Assembly (NCBI GenBank): GCA_014885115.2
Contig: WKLE02005021.1
Location: 62,001-126,000, forward strand
Reading direction: 5' to 3'
DNA length: 64,000 bases
Source: Asterionellopsis glacialis
Taxonomy: Eukaryota > Bacillariophyta > Plagiogrammaphyceae > Rhaphoneidales > Asterionellopsidaceae
The notes beneath the pieces were generated by a model. That model was not told the origin of the DNA and did not search any database. It was given only the letters and a program-made list of their open reading frames with translations. Within the stretch, counting starts at the first letter, position 1, and each line of letters starts with the position of its first letter. Made by a program: the position numbers and the translations under genes. Positions 56,084-64,000 of the stretch are shown here, piece after piece.

Positions 56084-57757
56084 ATGTCAACAGTGCCGAC
56101 GATGTCAACATTCTCTGGTTTCACTTTCGAACGGCGGTGTAAACAGAAGTGGATGGCGCGTTGGACGTTGAAAATTCTTTCCATAGTTGGAATAATTTCA
56201 TTGACTGACCTTGGTGCAAATGGATTCGTTTTAAACCGTAGTAGGGGTGCTTTCCCCGATGTGTCTGGAGATGTTCGCCGAAGAGTCCGGCCAATCCCGT
56301 TTGCCACAACAACGAATCAGGAAGAATCATCTTTGTCAAGTGCAGACACGGAACTTCCCGTATGGGTCAATTCAGTGCAGCAGGGTATTTCGAGAAGGAA
56401 GGACGCAAAATATATTAGAATTCTTCCCCGATCAGTCCGTGGTTCTCGACAATGCTTTGATTTGCAAACAGCAGTTACTCGTTTCGAACGAATATTGCAA
56501 GATGGCTCAGTGCAGACTGTAGAATTACACTCTCAACTTCATTTTGGAACGCAAGATTATTTTGATTACTACAATACGAAAGAATTCCAAGCGAAGCATA
56601 GTAGAGTCCTTTATGAACTTCTAATTGATGATGCTTTGATGGAAACATCAAGCCATGGTCTTAGATCCTTGCGTCCCAGTCCAGACGGTGGTCCAGTTCT
56701 TATGGCGTCACAAGCAGATGCAAACACTGCGTCACAATACGGACTGAATTGTCAGGTTGATTTAATGGACTATTCGAATCCCAACTGGATTCATGCCGAC
56801 CTAACACGACAGGAGCTCATTGAAGAAACGGCAAGAGTAAAGGGCACACCGAACGTTGTTGATAACGGGGATAAGCCGCTTTGGGCTTTGGCATCGACAG
56901 CAAATACGTTTCCTGGGGCTGAAGCTGTATCTGCACTGTTTCGCCCGTCGACACCGTCGACATCGCTTTCTACACCAGTTGCTCGACGACTCTTCTCGAA
57001 TCTCTTTTTGCCAGGAAATGCCCTAGCTGGATTGTTGAGATCTTTGTTTTGGTTGACCCTTCCAAGTCCTGAATTGAGTGTTCTTGTCCTGGATTGGTCA
57101 AGTATTCTTCCCCGTCCAACAGGAAGTATCTCTCAAGTGGCTCTGCCCGTGTTGGAGTGTCTTTTTACAGGAAATATCCAGGAAGCGCGGAAGCTAGTGT
57201 TTGGTCAAATGCTAGCAGCAGGACAGAGCAGCAGCGGTGACGAAACCTTATTGGTGAAAAAACGGAACGACCATGCACTTGAGGTACTACAAAAGTGCAT
57301 GGATTCGGATAGCAAAATTTCTTCTGGTAGATCTTCGAATAAAAATTATGCTCTCCTTTATGGAGCTATGCATTGTGGCGACTTACAACAAAAGCTATCT
57401 CGCATGGGCTTTGTACCTAGGACGACGCAATGGAGAACGGCATGGTCTGTGAACGTTCCAAACTTTGGTACGAGTACAGGACAGAACGGCTTGTTGGAAT
57501 CATTTGCATCTTCTTCATCACCATCGGCGATTGCTGTAGGTCTTGTAGTGTTGCCTTTGTACTTTTTGGTTGGTGGATTAGACTGGATCGCAACCATTGA
57601 GGAATTTGGTATCTCATTAAATGATGGAAACCTTTTGGATGCAGGTTTAGGTGTCACTTTGTATTTAATGAGACATGTATTGCTTTACTTAGGATTAGCC
57701 AAATTTGTTGTAGAATGGGATGGAGGAACAAATCTATTCAGCAATGACAATCGATAA
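56084..57757 (+). CDS. TraB-like conserved protein, probably plastid
   Basis: A 557-residue protein resembling a conserved plant and algal chloroplast family with a TraB/GumN-like N-terminal fold. The key region lies at about residues 150-260: VELHSQLHFGTQDYFDYYN, SRVLYELLIDDAL, then ASQYGLNCQVDLMDYSNPNWIHADL. The second half has a Leu-rich probable membrane segment (AIAVGLVVLPLYFLVGGL, around 485-502) and another near the C-terminus. An internal ATG (56153) begins a signal-peptide-like segment (WTLKILSIVGIISLTDLGANGF), again with Phe at the likely cleavage site, so the first 23 residues may be untranslated or part of the leader. Biochemical role unknown. It ends 35 bp from the convergent UPF0489 gene. 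Confidence 0.75.
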   Translation: MSTVPTMSTFSGFTFERRCKQKWMARWTLKILSIVGIISLTDLGANGFVLNRSRGAFPDVSGDVRRRVRPIPFATTTNQEESSLSSADTELPVWVNSVQQGISRRKDAKYIRILPRSVRGSRQCFDLQTAVTRFERILQDGSVQTVELHSQLHFGTQDYFDYYNTKEFQAKHSRVLYELLIDDALMETSSHGLRSLRPSPDGGPVLMASQADANTASQYGLNCQVDLMDYSNPNWIHADLTRQELIEETARVKGTPNVVDNGDKPLWALASTANTFPGAEAVSALFRPSTPSTSLSTPVARRLFSNLFLPGNALAGLLRSLFWLTLPSPELSVLVLDWSSILPRPTGSISQVALPVLECLFTGNIQEARKLVFGQMLAAGQSSSGDETLLVKKRNDHALEVLQKCMDSDSKISSGRSSNKNYALLYGAMHCGDLQQKLSRMGFVPRTTQWRTAWSVNVPNFGTSTGQNGLLESFASSSSPSAIAVGLVVLPLYFLVGGLDWIATIEEFGISLNDGNLLDAGLGVTLYLMRHVLLYLGLAKFVVEWDGGTNLFSNDNR

Positions 57758-57792
57758 TTACATGTGTTAAACTAAATATATTTTTATAGCTA

Positions 57793-59535
57793 CTATTCAA
57801 AAGAGGAACCTTCCCATTCTCCATAATCAAAGATCACATTCCATCTACAATTGTCTGCTGAATTCTGAAAATCAGAAGGTGTGACATTGCTATTTAACGT
57901 TTCTGTTATTTTCGAAAGTGCAGTACAACCACAGAATATAGCATGAAGCTCTACAAGGATCATTCTCTGCGCCTCTTCAACAAGAAAATCAGGTGTGAAA
58001 CCATCATCAGCACTCCGAGCAATCGTTATTATAAAAGGATCGCCATTGCAACCAAATTCGGGAGCACGATTGGATGAGATGTTGTATATCTGTTCTATCG
58101 CCGCTTGTATCCGGCCGTACATTATTTGCCTTACTGCTTCTTCATTACCTCTCATAGGAGAGTGAGGCAGTTTCAGGTTTGGTAAAGCTCCAATAGTCAT
58201 GGATATTATGCCAACCATATTGTCTTTGCTCGCCTTTAAGTTCTCAATCATACGATGTACTATCTTGGTTGCCATTTCCTTCGATTCGTAATAGGTAAGC
58301 AATTCTGTGTACTCCAAGGATAATTCTATGCTTTGATTCTCGTGCCCTTTTGCAAGTACATGCAAAAATGTTGAAAGACAATCAATAAAACCAAAATATT
58401 CCTTTTCATACATGGTAGAAGTAGAATCATGACCATTATTTTTATCCTCGTTTTTCGTTTGTTGGGTCGATGCCGTTTCAACACAAGTACTATGCTGTGT
58501 AGTGTCACCTTCGATCTTTTCCTCGACGAACAATGATGAAAATGTCCTTGCATATGTAATATGAAATCTAGTATTTGTAAACACATCCACTAACGCTTTT
58601 GAAAAATGTGGATTAACTTTTTCAATATCCACCAAGAATGGATTCAAACAAGCAAATGTATCAAGACAAATATCAAGTGCCCAATTAGACGATGCATTTT
58701 TCTGAAAGGTAGTTGGAAGCTCACCTTCTTCATTTTTGCTTGGTCCATCTTTTCTAGTAGTAGTTGTTGTGTGATCCAATTCTAAATGGTTGTTTTGTCT
58801 CCATGCGGACCTTTCTTCCTTGGGTTGATTTGGCAATTCCAAAATAGACAAATGAAGTGACTGTGGAATACATAACTCAACTGTTGGCACTACACAAGAA
58901 TCTTCAAGATAGTAGGGATGTTGTAAATCCACCTTGATGATTGCTGTGTCGGGTAAATCTAGAAATGACTTTATATAGTTATTTTGTTTAGCATCAGCTG
59001 TTGTAAGATCCTTCTTGATCAACGTATTGTCAGTCTCAGTCCAAGCTCCAACATGAAAATCACATTTGCCCAGTGGTAGTTGTAATGATTCTTTTGGTCG
59101 TATCCAATGTACAGCACGAAGATCTGCTGCTAGAACAAGCGGTAATATCCATTCCGCTATACCACTTGATGTTGAATCTAATAGTTCATACAGATTTTTT
59201 GTAGATACTACTTGTTGCATGGACTTTTTCTCCCTCTGTTCTTCCTCGTGATACACAAATTCTCTTCGTGGAGTAAAGCATCCCACTGCTGGAATATGTT
59301 TACCAGGACAAGCTAGATCTGGGTGAGCATCGTAATGTATCATAGACCATGGTGGTGGTGATGTATCTTTTTGATTTTCTTTTCGTCGTTGCCACTGCCG
59401 TCGCTGATATCGTCTTTGAAGACGTAAAACTGTATGAATATGTTCTAATACATGCTGGTGCGATTCAACAACAACTACATGCAGTAGGAAATCACCATGT
59501 TTTTGACATTGTCCTCGTTGTTGTTGTCCTTGCAT
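57793..59535 (-). CDS. UPF0489 family protein
   Basis: A 580-residue homologue of the human C5orf22 / UPF0489 family, whose arginase-like fold is predicted but whose activity is not established. Landmarks: VVVESHQHVLEHI (about 19-31), MIHYDAHPDLACP (about 65-77, candidate metal ligands D and H), the GIAEWILPLVLAADLRAVHW block, and NWALDICLDTFACLNPF (compare LDIDLDYF-type motifs). The family is usually shorter; here low-complexity inserts rich in Lys/Thr/Glu (around 245-270 and 355-375) lengthen it. The start is the first ATG after an in-frame stop. It shares a 541-bp divergent promoter with the next gene. Confidence 0.83.
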   Translation of the reverse strand: MQGQQQRGQCQKHGDFLLHVVVVESHQHVLEHIHTVLRLQRRYQRRQWQRRKENQKDTSPPPWSMIHYDAHPDLACPGKHIPAVGCFTPRREFVYHEEEQREKKSMQQVVSTKNLYELLDSTSSGIAEWILPLVLAADLRAVHWIRPKESLQLPLGKCDFHVGAWTETDNTLIKKDLTTADAKQNNYIKSFLDLPDTAIIKVDLQHPYYLEDSCVVPTVELCIPQSLHLSILELPNQPKEERSAWRQNNHLELDHTTTTTRKDGPSKNEEGELPTTFQKNASSNWALDICLDTFACLNPFLVDIEKVNPHFSKALVDVFTNTRFHITYARTFSSLFVEEKIEGDTTQHSTCVETASTQQTKNEDKNNGHDSTSTMYEKEYFGFIDCLSTFLHVLAKGHENQSIELSLEYTELLTYYESKEMATKIVHRMIENLKASKDNMVGIISMTIGALPNLKLPHSPMRGNEEAVRQIMYGRIQAAIEQIYNISSNRAPEFGCNGDPFIITIARSADDGFTPDFLVEEAQRMILVELHAIFCGCTALSKITETLNSNVTPSDFQNSADNCRWNVIFDYGEWEGSSFE

Positions 59536-60076
59536 CCTATCGATTTTGTCATGCTGGTGGTTGTCGTCGTTGTCAGAAGTGTCATGTTCTCCGTTGATGG
59601 TTGAGACCGAGTGTTATAAAAAATCCGGAAAAATCTTTCCCTGCGGTTCCCTCCAATGTCTGTCCTGGGACCGCTTGGTCGCATACGTATGCGTTGTGGT
59701 TCTTGTGTACAACTGACAAAAAAAATCTGAGAAACGAAAGGCGAGATACGACTTGACCACCTCATTATTTCTACAAAATTCTCTCCTCTCTTGTTCTTTT
59801 TTCTCCCGCTTCGGGTGGGTGTCACATCACACATCACACCAGCACCATTTTTTTCTGATCGTGTTGTGATCGTTGTTACCGGAGAAGACCCTCCGTTTAT
59901 GCATAATAACAATTAAAGCCATACAGTAATTGAAAGCAGCGAATAACTACGAAGGAATAAAACCAGTTTGTCTATCTAGAGAATATAACACCGTTACCAA
60001 AAAAACAAACTCTAGGGCACACACAATAATCGGTGTAATTTGTTTGGTTTTAGACGTAAAGCATAGATCTTGAATC
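59536..60076. promoter_or_regulatory. Shared divergent promoter region (UPF0489 / plastid protein)
   Basis: The 541 bp between two divergent ATGs. It has TTCTCCCGCTTCGGG near 59798-59812, a weak E2F-like match. No other element recognised. Confidence 0.4.
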
Positions 60077-61033
60077 ATGAAACCGTCTAAACTTGCTTTG
60101 TCTACCTTAGTACTACTGTCTGGAACAAGTGCCAGTCATGCATTTGCGGTTCCTCCTACTACGAATTTCAACACTGCAACAGCTTTCATTACGACCAACA
60201 AACAACAACAACAACAACAGCCACTAAGGATGATCAAGATTCTTGATGAGATAACTGCTACCCTAGCTGGTAGTAAAGTGTCTGATTCGTCATCTCCATC
60301 GACGTCGTCAAGAACAACAACAACTATCCCTATTCCACAACAGCAACCGAATGAATTTCCACCCCAAAGTGTAGATGAACTCATTCCCTTTAATGGTAAA
60401 ATTTACAAATTTGCAAATGTAGTGAATGACGGTCCATTTTCGTGGATGGTTCCCTATTTAAGCTTAATCGGCTTTAAAGAAGGGAATACATTAGTGAATG
60501 CTATACCAACCAAGACTTCTTCTTCTGGCGATACGGTCATTGACAAAGAAACATTGGATGCCTTACGGATCAAGGCAGCTGAGGAATTTACAAACATAAG
60601 CCCGGAAGAACGGCAACGACGTAACGACAGTGGTACCATTGCTTATTATATAACAGCCTTGTATGCTGCCTATTCAGCTATTATCTTGGATGATGGTTTT
60701 GGTTTGGAAGGACACTTGTACAAATTCTTAGTTGTGTTACCATTATTCATGGCACGTGGATTGAAATTATCCGCACAATATGGTTTATGAAATTTAGCAC
60801 AAGCAGGTTTATGGGATGTTGCGGGTTCAATAGAACCTATTGATGATCCAGAACTTGCAAGTGCATTCTTACAAAAAGTAAATGATATGAATTTTGAAAC
60901 AGCACGTGATTGTGCCATTGTTGCAGGTTTATGGAGTGCATTACCCTATGAAACGACATATCCTATAGCAATTGTAGGTGTCATGGGTACCTCCCTTTAC
61001 TTACTTCGTGATAAAATTCCAAAGGAAGTTTAA
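60077..61033 (+). CDS. Plastid-targeted unknown protein interrupted by in-frame TGA
   Basis: The frame starts at ATG 60077 with a signal peptide and a classic plastid motif (LVLLSGTSASHAF/AVPP). A Gln/Ser/Thr-rich linker precedes a conserved-looking domain (DELIPFNGKIYKF ... YITALYAAYSAIILDDGF). It meets TGA at 60788-60790 after KLSAQYGL, but the same frame then continues as obviously coding sequence (NLAQAGLWDVAGSIEP ... YPIAIVGVMGTSLYLLRD) to TAA at 61031-61033. Strict reading gives 237 residues; reading through gives 318. The TGA sits in GGTTTATGA, and 24 bp later the same word occurs as GGTTTATGG (Gly-Leu-Trp). Options: nonsense mutation or sequence error, regulated readthrough, or selenocysteine. 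I do not recognise the function. Confidence 0.7.
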
Positions 61034-61961
61034 CATAAAAAAACGCGGGGGAAACAACATTAGGTATGGCGCACTATGGGAAGATAGGCCATTCATGTTT
61101 TTGAATTGTTTGCTACACATAAAACATGTCTTTCTAAAAATACACATGAATGACGGACTTGATGTATTGACGAATATAAGAAGGAATCTCAGGTCCTGAA
61201 GAAAGAAAACGAAGGTATGATAGTATAGACATCTTTATAGACAAACAAATTAAACTAAACAACATCAAATAAATTTACTCCCATTTCATGATTCTGATCT
61301 TGGTGGAAAAGACTACCAAACACGAAAACGAGTTATGATTGCTTTCAGCTAAAGAGGAGTAATCGAGTCTATGGTGTTGATTATTAATAACTATTTCCTA
61401 AATTATAGTGACTCTACTTGCTCAGACCTTCGGTCTGTCCTTATCCTCTTAAGAGATGTGTTCTGTGTAGGAATTGGAAGTAGTGGCAATCAGCAGAATA
61501 GAGGAACGGATCCATTCAAGAGAGATATGGACTTTCGCAGAATTGCGGGTTGCTCTCCTATCTTGTCGTCTGTAGACTTTTCAGAAGAGCGGTTGTAATC
61601 GTCATTGCTGTTCCCAACTGCTCCAATCACTAAATGATGCATATCAATGAAGCATTTGCAACATAAAGGGTACAAGAGAGGACTCACCGACCAAGTAGTC
61701 CGATGTACTATACCAAAGATACCTTTACATATTCATAGCAAAACAATATCCTAATTCCTAATGTAGATTTTATTAGAAGGGAGTTCAAAGAAATCTCGAA
61801 ATCTAGCATGCCACAGCCATGACGACGCCAATGACATAACACCAACAATATGATTTAATATGCCGTCATTGTCATTCTTTTGTCTCTTTCAATTCAATGA
61901 TGATTCTAATTTCCATTGTTGTAAAAAAAAACGATCACAAAGTTTGAACTTGAGATCTGGA
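61034..61961. other. Intergenic region
   Basis: Contains the 3' UTR of the TGA-interrupted gene, including a stem-loop flanked by ATGA and TGAA (61150-61200; separate entry). Otherwise AT-rich with no gene seen. Confidence 0.5.
61150..61200 (+). promoter_or_regulatory. SECIS-like stem-loop in the 3' UTR (tentative)
   Basis: GGACTTGA (61155-61162) can pair over all 8 positions, one G-U included, with TCAGGTCC (61189-61196). ATGA lies just before the 5' arm and TGAA just after the 3' arm, like the non-canonical quartet of eukaryotic SECIS elements. Against this, the conserved AA of the apical loop is about 20 nt after ATGA, not 10-13. It may be chance. Confidence 0.2.
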
Positions 61962-64000
61962 ATGAAGACGATCATTTTATTGTTGTTGATTTGTTCTTCT
62001 CAAATTTTACTAGTCTCATCTGATCGTCATAATGATGATGCTGAGACAGTAATGGAAGACACACCATCACCTACAAGCAGAAGTAGTAGTGATAGCATTA
62101 TTCAACAAAACCAAATCATTCAATCATTTCGTGATGATGTATTCATTGAACAATTTCGTCAAATCGTTTCAGAAAAAGTTAATTTACATCATGCATCTTG
62201 GATACGCCACGCAGGTCTAGTAAAGGAAAGGATGACTACTACTAGTACAGCAACAATACGAACAGAAGCGCCAGAAAAAGAAGTATCCCAATGTGAAGCA
62301 TCCTATTGTACTGATAGCACCAGCAAGAACGAAGTTGAACCGATAACGTCAACGCAAAATACTCACGAGGAACCAAAACAACACCAAGAAGATCAGTATC
62401 CTCGTATGATTTGGGATGAGGAACATAACATTAATGATATATTTTTACGTCTAACTGCAGCTTGTGGATTATCAATACGATCACATTGGAAAGAATTTCA
62501 ACATTCATGTTTAAATTATATCAATCATTTGATTTATTATCCACGTTGTACAAATCGATTTGATTCAAGGACATTTTGTTCACGAGTCACAAAGACCACA
62601 GGAGAACATGAATATGCTACTACCATTGCTGCAAGTGACGAAAATGAAAATGATGTTTATAGTGGCATATTATCATTGGTAAAATCGCATTTTTCAACTG
62701 ACACACTCAACATACTTATTTTGGGTGGAGGTCCAGTAGGACTTGTGTTGGCAAATGCATTGACACGATTACAACAAGAACAATCCGGTGAACAAGATCA
62801 TGGGATACCCGACGTACGTATTGTTATTTTGGAAACTCGTACATCAACAATTGCCCAAGACCAATTAGGGCAAAAGGCACCATATACACGTGATTGGATG
62901 ACAGATATTCCCTCTAAATTTTTATATGATATAATTGATCCACGAATAACAAAATTTTTGATGAAATTACATCAAAATAAAAATGACAACAAAGAAGGAA
63001 CACGACACCAGCCAAACAATATCGCATTACCTGTCAATGTAATCGAAACACTACTATTGCTTTCCAATCGTTCCAATTCTAGAATAAAATTTATATTTGA
63101 AAACATGGAGTTAGATACTCCTAAACATTCATCACAACATCAGAAGCTCAAAACATTGTTACAAAAAATCCCTTCATCTCAAAAGCAAAATATGATTGTT
63201 TTTGATGCTACAGGACATCGATTGGTGAAATTTGATCAAGTTGTAAAGGCAGCAGTGTTAGCAACTTCCGTAAAAACAAAAAGTACTACTCAGGTTACAA
63301 TATCTGATTATAAACCAGATTCCAAAAAGACTCTGAATGATATACAGGAATTATTACGGATACGACCATCTGATATGAAACTTCTACGTGATTCTCAAAA
63401 ACAACTTCAAATTGCTCAAATCAATACAGTTAGTACAAACACGAATACTTCGGACATCAATACCAACAGCGATAACAGCGATAATTACGGCGAACGCACA
63501 ACCATTTCACAGGACTACCTTTTACATTTTGCTCATGGTCTGACGTATCCAGTTTTAGGAGACAAAGGGACAAAGGCAATCGATGATGATTCCACAAGAT
63601 CATCCTCATCATTATTACCATACAAGTTATATTTCATGAAAATCTTAGGTTTCCCTCTTTCACCTACAATATGGTCAAACTTAATGAAAGTTCAACAAGA
63701 AGTTGTCAAAACATTTCCACCCTTGTGCGTAGGGAGTGGTGGCGATAGTAATGGCCGTGACTCTCTGTATCGCAATTGGTGTGGTCCACATTTTATGTAT
63801 GAAATGTCTCCAAATTATCGTACAGACTTATATCAATTAATGCGATTCGCGTCGACACCTCAAGGTATGAGTGCAGCGGCAAAAGCCAGTGGGGGTGATT
63901 CATTAATGACGGATTGTTGTGGTTTTGCAATTCGTGCGGTTATATCCAATCTAACACCACAACAAGCAATTGGATTGCAGAAAATAATGTTGACAATGAA
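61962..64000 (+). CDS. Secretory FAD/NAD-binding oxidoreductase-like protein, 3' partial
   Basis: A frame open from ATG 61962 to the end of the window (at least 679 residues). It starts with a signal peptide (MKTIILLLLICSSQILLVSS), followed by an acidic Ser/Thr/Gln-rich region, then a Cys-containing segment (AACGLSIRSHWKEFQHSC). A Rossmann-type dinucleotide motif lies at about residues 247-258 (NILILGGGPVGLVLANA), followed about 30 residues later by VRIVILETR, the acidic end of strand 2 as in FAD-dependent monooxygenases. Later parts are Asn/Ser/Thr-rich with interrupted homology. I cannot name the substrate. The gene continues beyond the window. Confidence 0.7.
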   Translation, partial: MKTIILLLLICSSQILLVSSDRHNDDAETVMEDTPSPTSRSSSDSIIQQNQIIQSFRDDVFIEQFRQIVSEKVNLHHASWIRHAGLVKERMTTTSTATIRTEAPEKEVSQCEASYCTDSTSKNEVEPITSTQNTHEEPKQHQEDQYPRMIWDEEHNINDIFLRLTAACGLSIRSHWKEFQHSCLNYINHLIYYPRCTNRFDSRTFCSRVTKTTGEHEYATTIAASDENENDVYSGILSLVKSHFSTDTLNILILGGGPVGLVLANALTRLQQEQSGEQDHGIPDVRIVILETRTSTIAQDQLGQKAPYTRDWMTDIPSKFLYDIIDPRITKFLMKLHQNKNDNKEGTRHQPNNIALPVNVIETLLLLSNRSNSRIKFIFENMELDTPKHSSQHQKLKTLLQKIPSSQKQNMIVFDATGHRLVKFDQVVKAAVLATSVKTKSTTQVTISDYKPDSKKTLNDIQELLRIRPSDMKLLRDSQKQLQIAQINTVSTNTNTSDINTNSDNSDNYGERTTISQDYLLHFAHGLTYPVLGDKGTKAIDDDSTRSSSSLLPYKLYFMKILGFPLSPTIWSNLMKVQQEVVKTFPPLCVGSGGDSNGRDSLYRNWCGPHFMYEMSPNYRTDLYQLMRFASTPQGMSAAAKASGGDSLMTDCCGFAIRAVISNLTPQQAIGLQKIMLTM

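Noticed and set aside
60782..60805. A 24-nt mini-intron GTTTATGA...AAGCAG that would remove the in-frame TGA
   Set aside because: It has GT and AG ends and a length divisible by three, but is far shorter than any other intron here (72 nt or more).

Overview
The window is nuclear DNA from a eukaryotic alga, almost certainly a diatom. The evidence is: two genes with the diatom-expanded DUF6824 domain (DVxLGRG...GNxxF); a protein with two helicase-associated (HA) repeats; several proteins that start with a signal peptide followed by a phenylalanine at the predicted cleavage site, as in diatom plastid targeting; and short introns of about 75-210 nt with GTAAGT/GTATGT donors, some with TACTAA(C/T)-like branch sites. 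A pennate species is my guess, not something I can show. Genes lie on both strands, often in divergent or convergent pairs, and intergenic DNA is AT-rich. Exon models below were built by hand; every stated junction keeps the reading frame.

Layout. 1-5.1 kb: AT-rich DNA with no confident gene, an assembly gap, a GTT microsatellite, a 10-bp minisatellite and decayed coding-like sequence. 5.2-16 kb: membrane-anchored flavin amine oxidase, HA-repeat protein with a signal peptide, PHD-finger protein, and two DUF6824 genes separated by islands of short palindromic words (GTACC/GGTAC, TAGTCCTA, CTCTAGAGAG). 16.8-25 kb: a DEX1/At3g51050-like FG-GAP membrane protein, Paf1, the splicing factor Cwc25 and a probably plastid-targeted TrhO-type tRNA uridine hydroxylase. 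26.8-40.9 kb: one five-exon gene for a giant protein of about 4584 residues (SH3, Q/P-rich region, DUF3638/DUF3645 helicase-like core, EF-hands, VPS62-like C-terminus). 42-49 kb: an E2F transcription factor and a seven-exon Snf2 ATPase. 50-64 kb: an eIF4B-like protein with a W2 domain, an LDAH-type lipid droplet hydrolase, a small membrane protein, a TraB-like plastid protein, a UPF0489 protein, a probable plastid protein interrupted by an in-frame TGA, and the 5' part of a secretory FAD-binding protein that runs off the end.

The genes do not form an operon-like pathway, but many act in gene expression: chromatin (PHD, Snf2), transcription (Paf1, E2F, possibly DUF6824), splicing (Cwc25), tRNA modification (TrhO) and translation (eIF4B-like). 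E2F-type sites sit upstream of the E2F gene and in the divergent promoter between the Snf2 and eIF4B-like genes, which suggests a local cell-cycle regulatory link. The most unusual items are the giant SH3/helicase-like/EF-hand protein, the in-frame TGA gene, and the palindromic-word islands.
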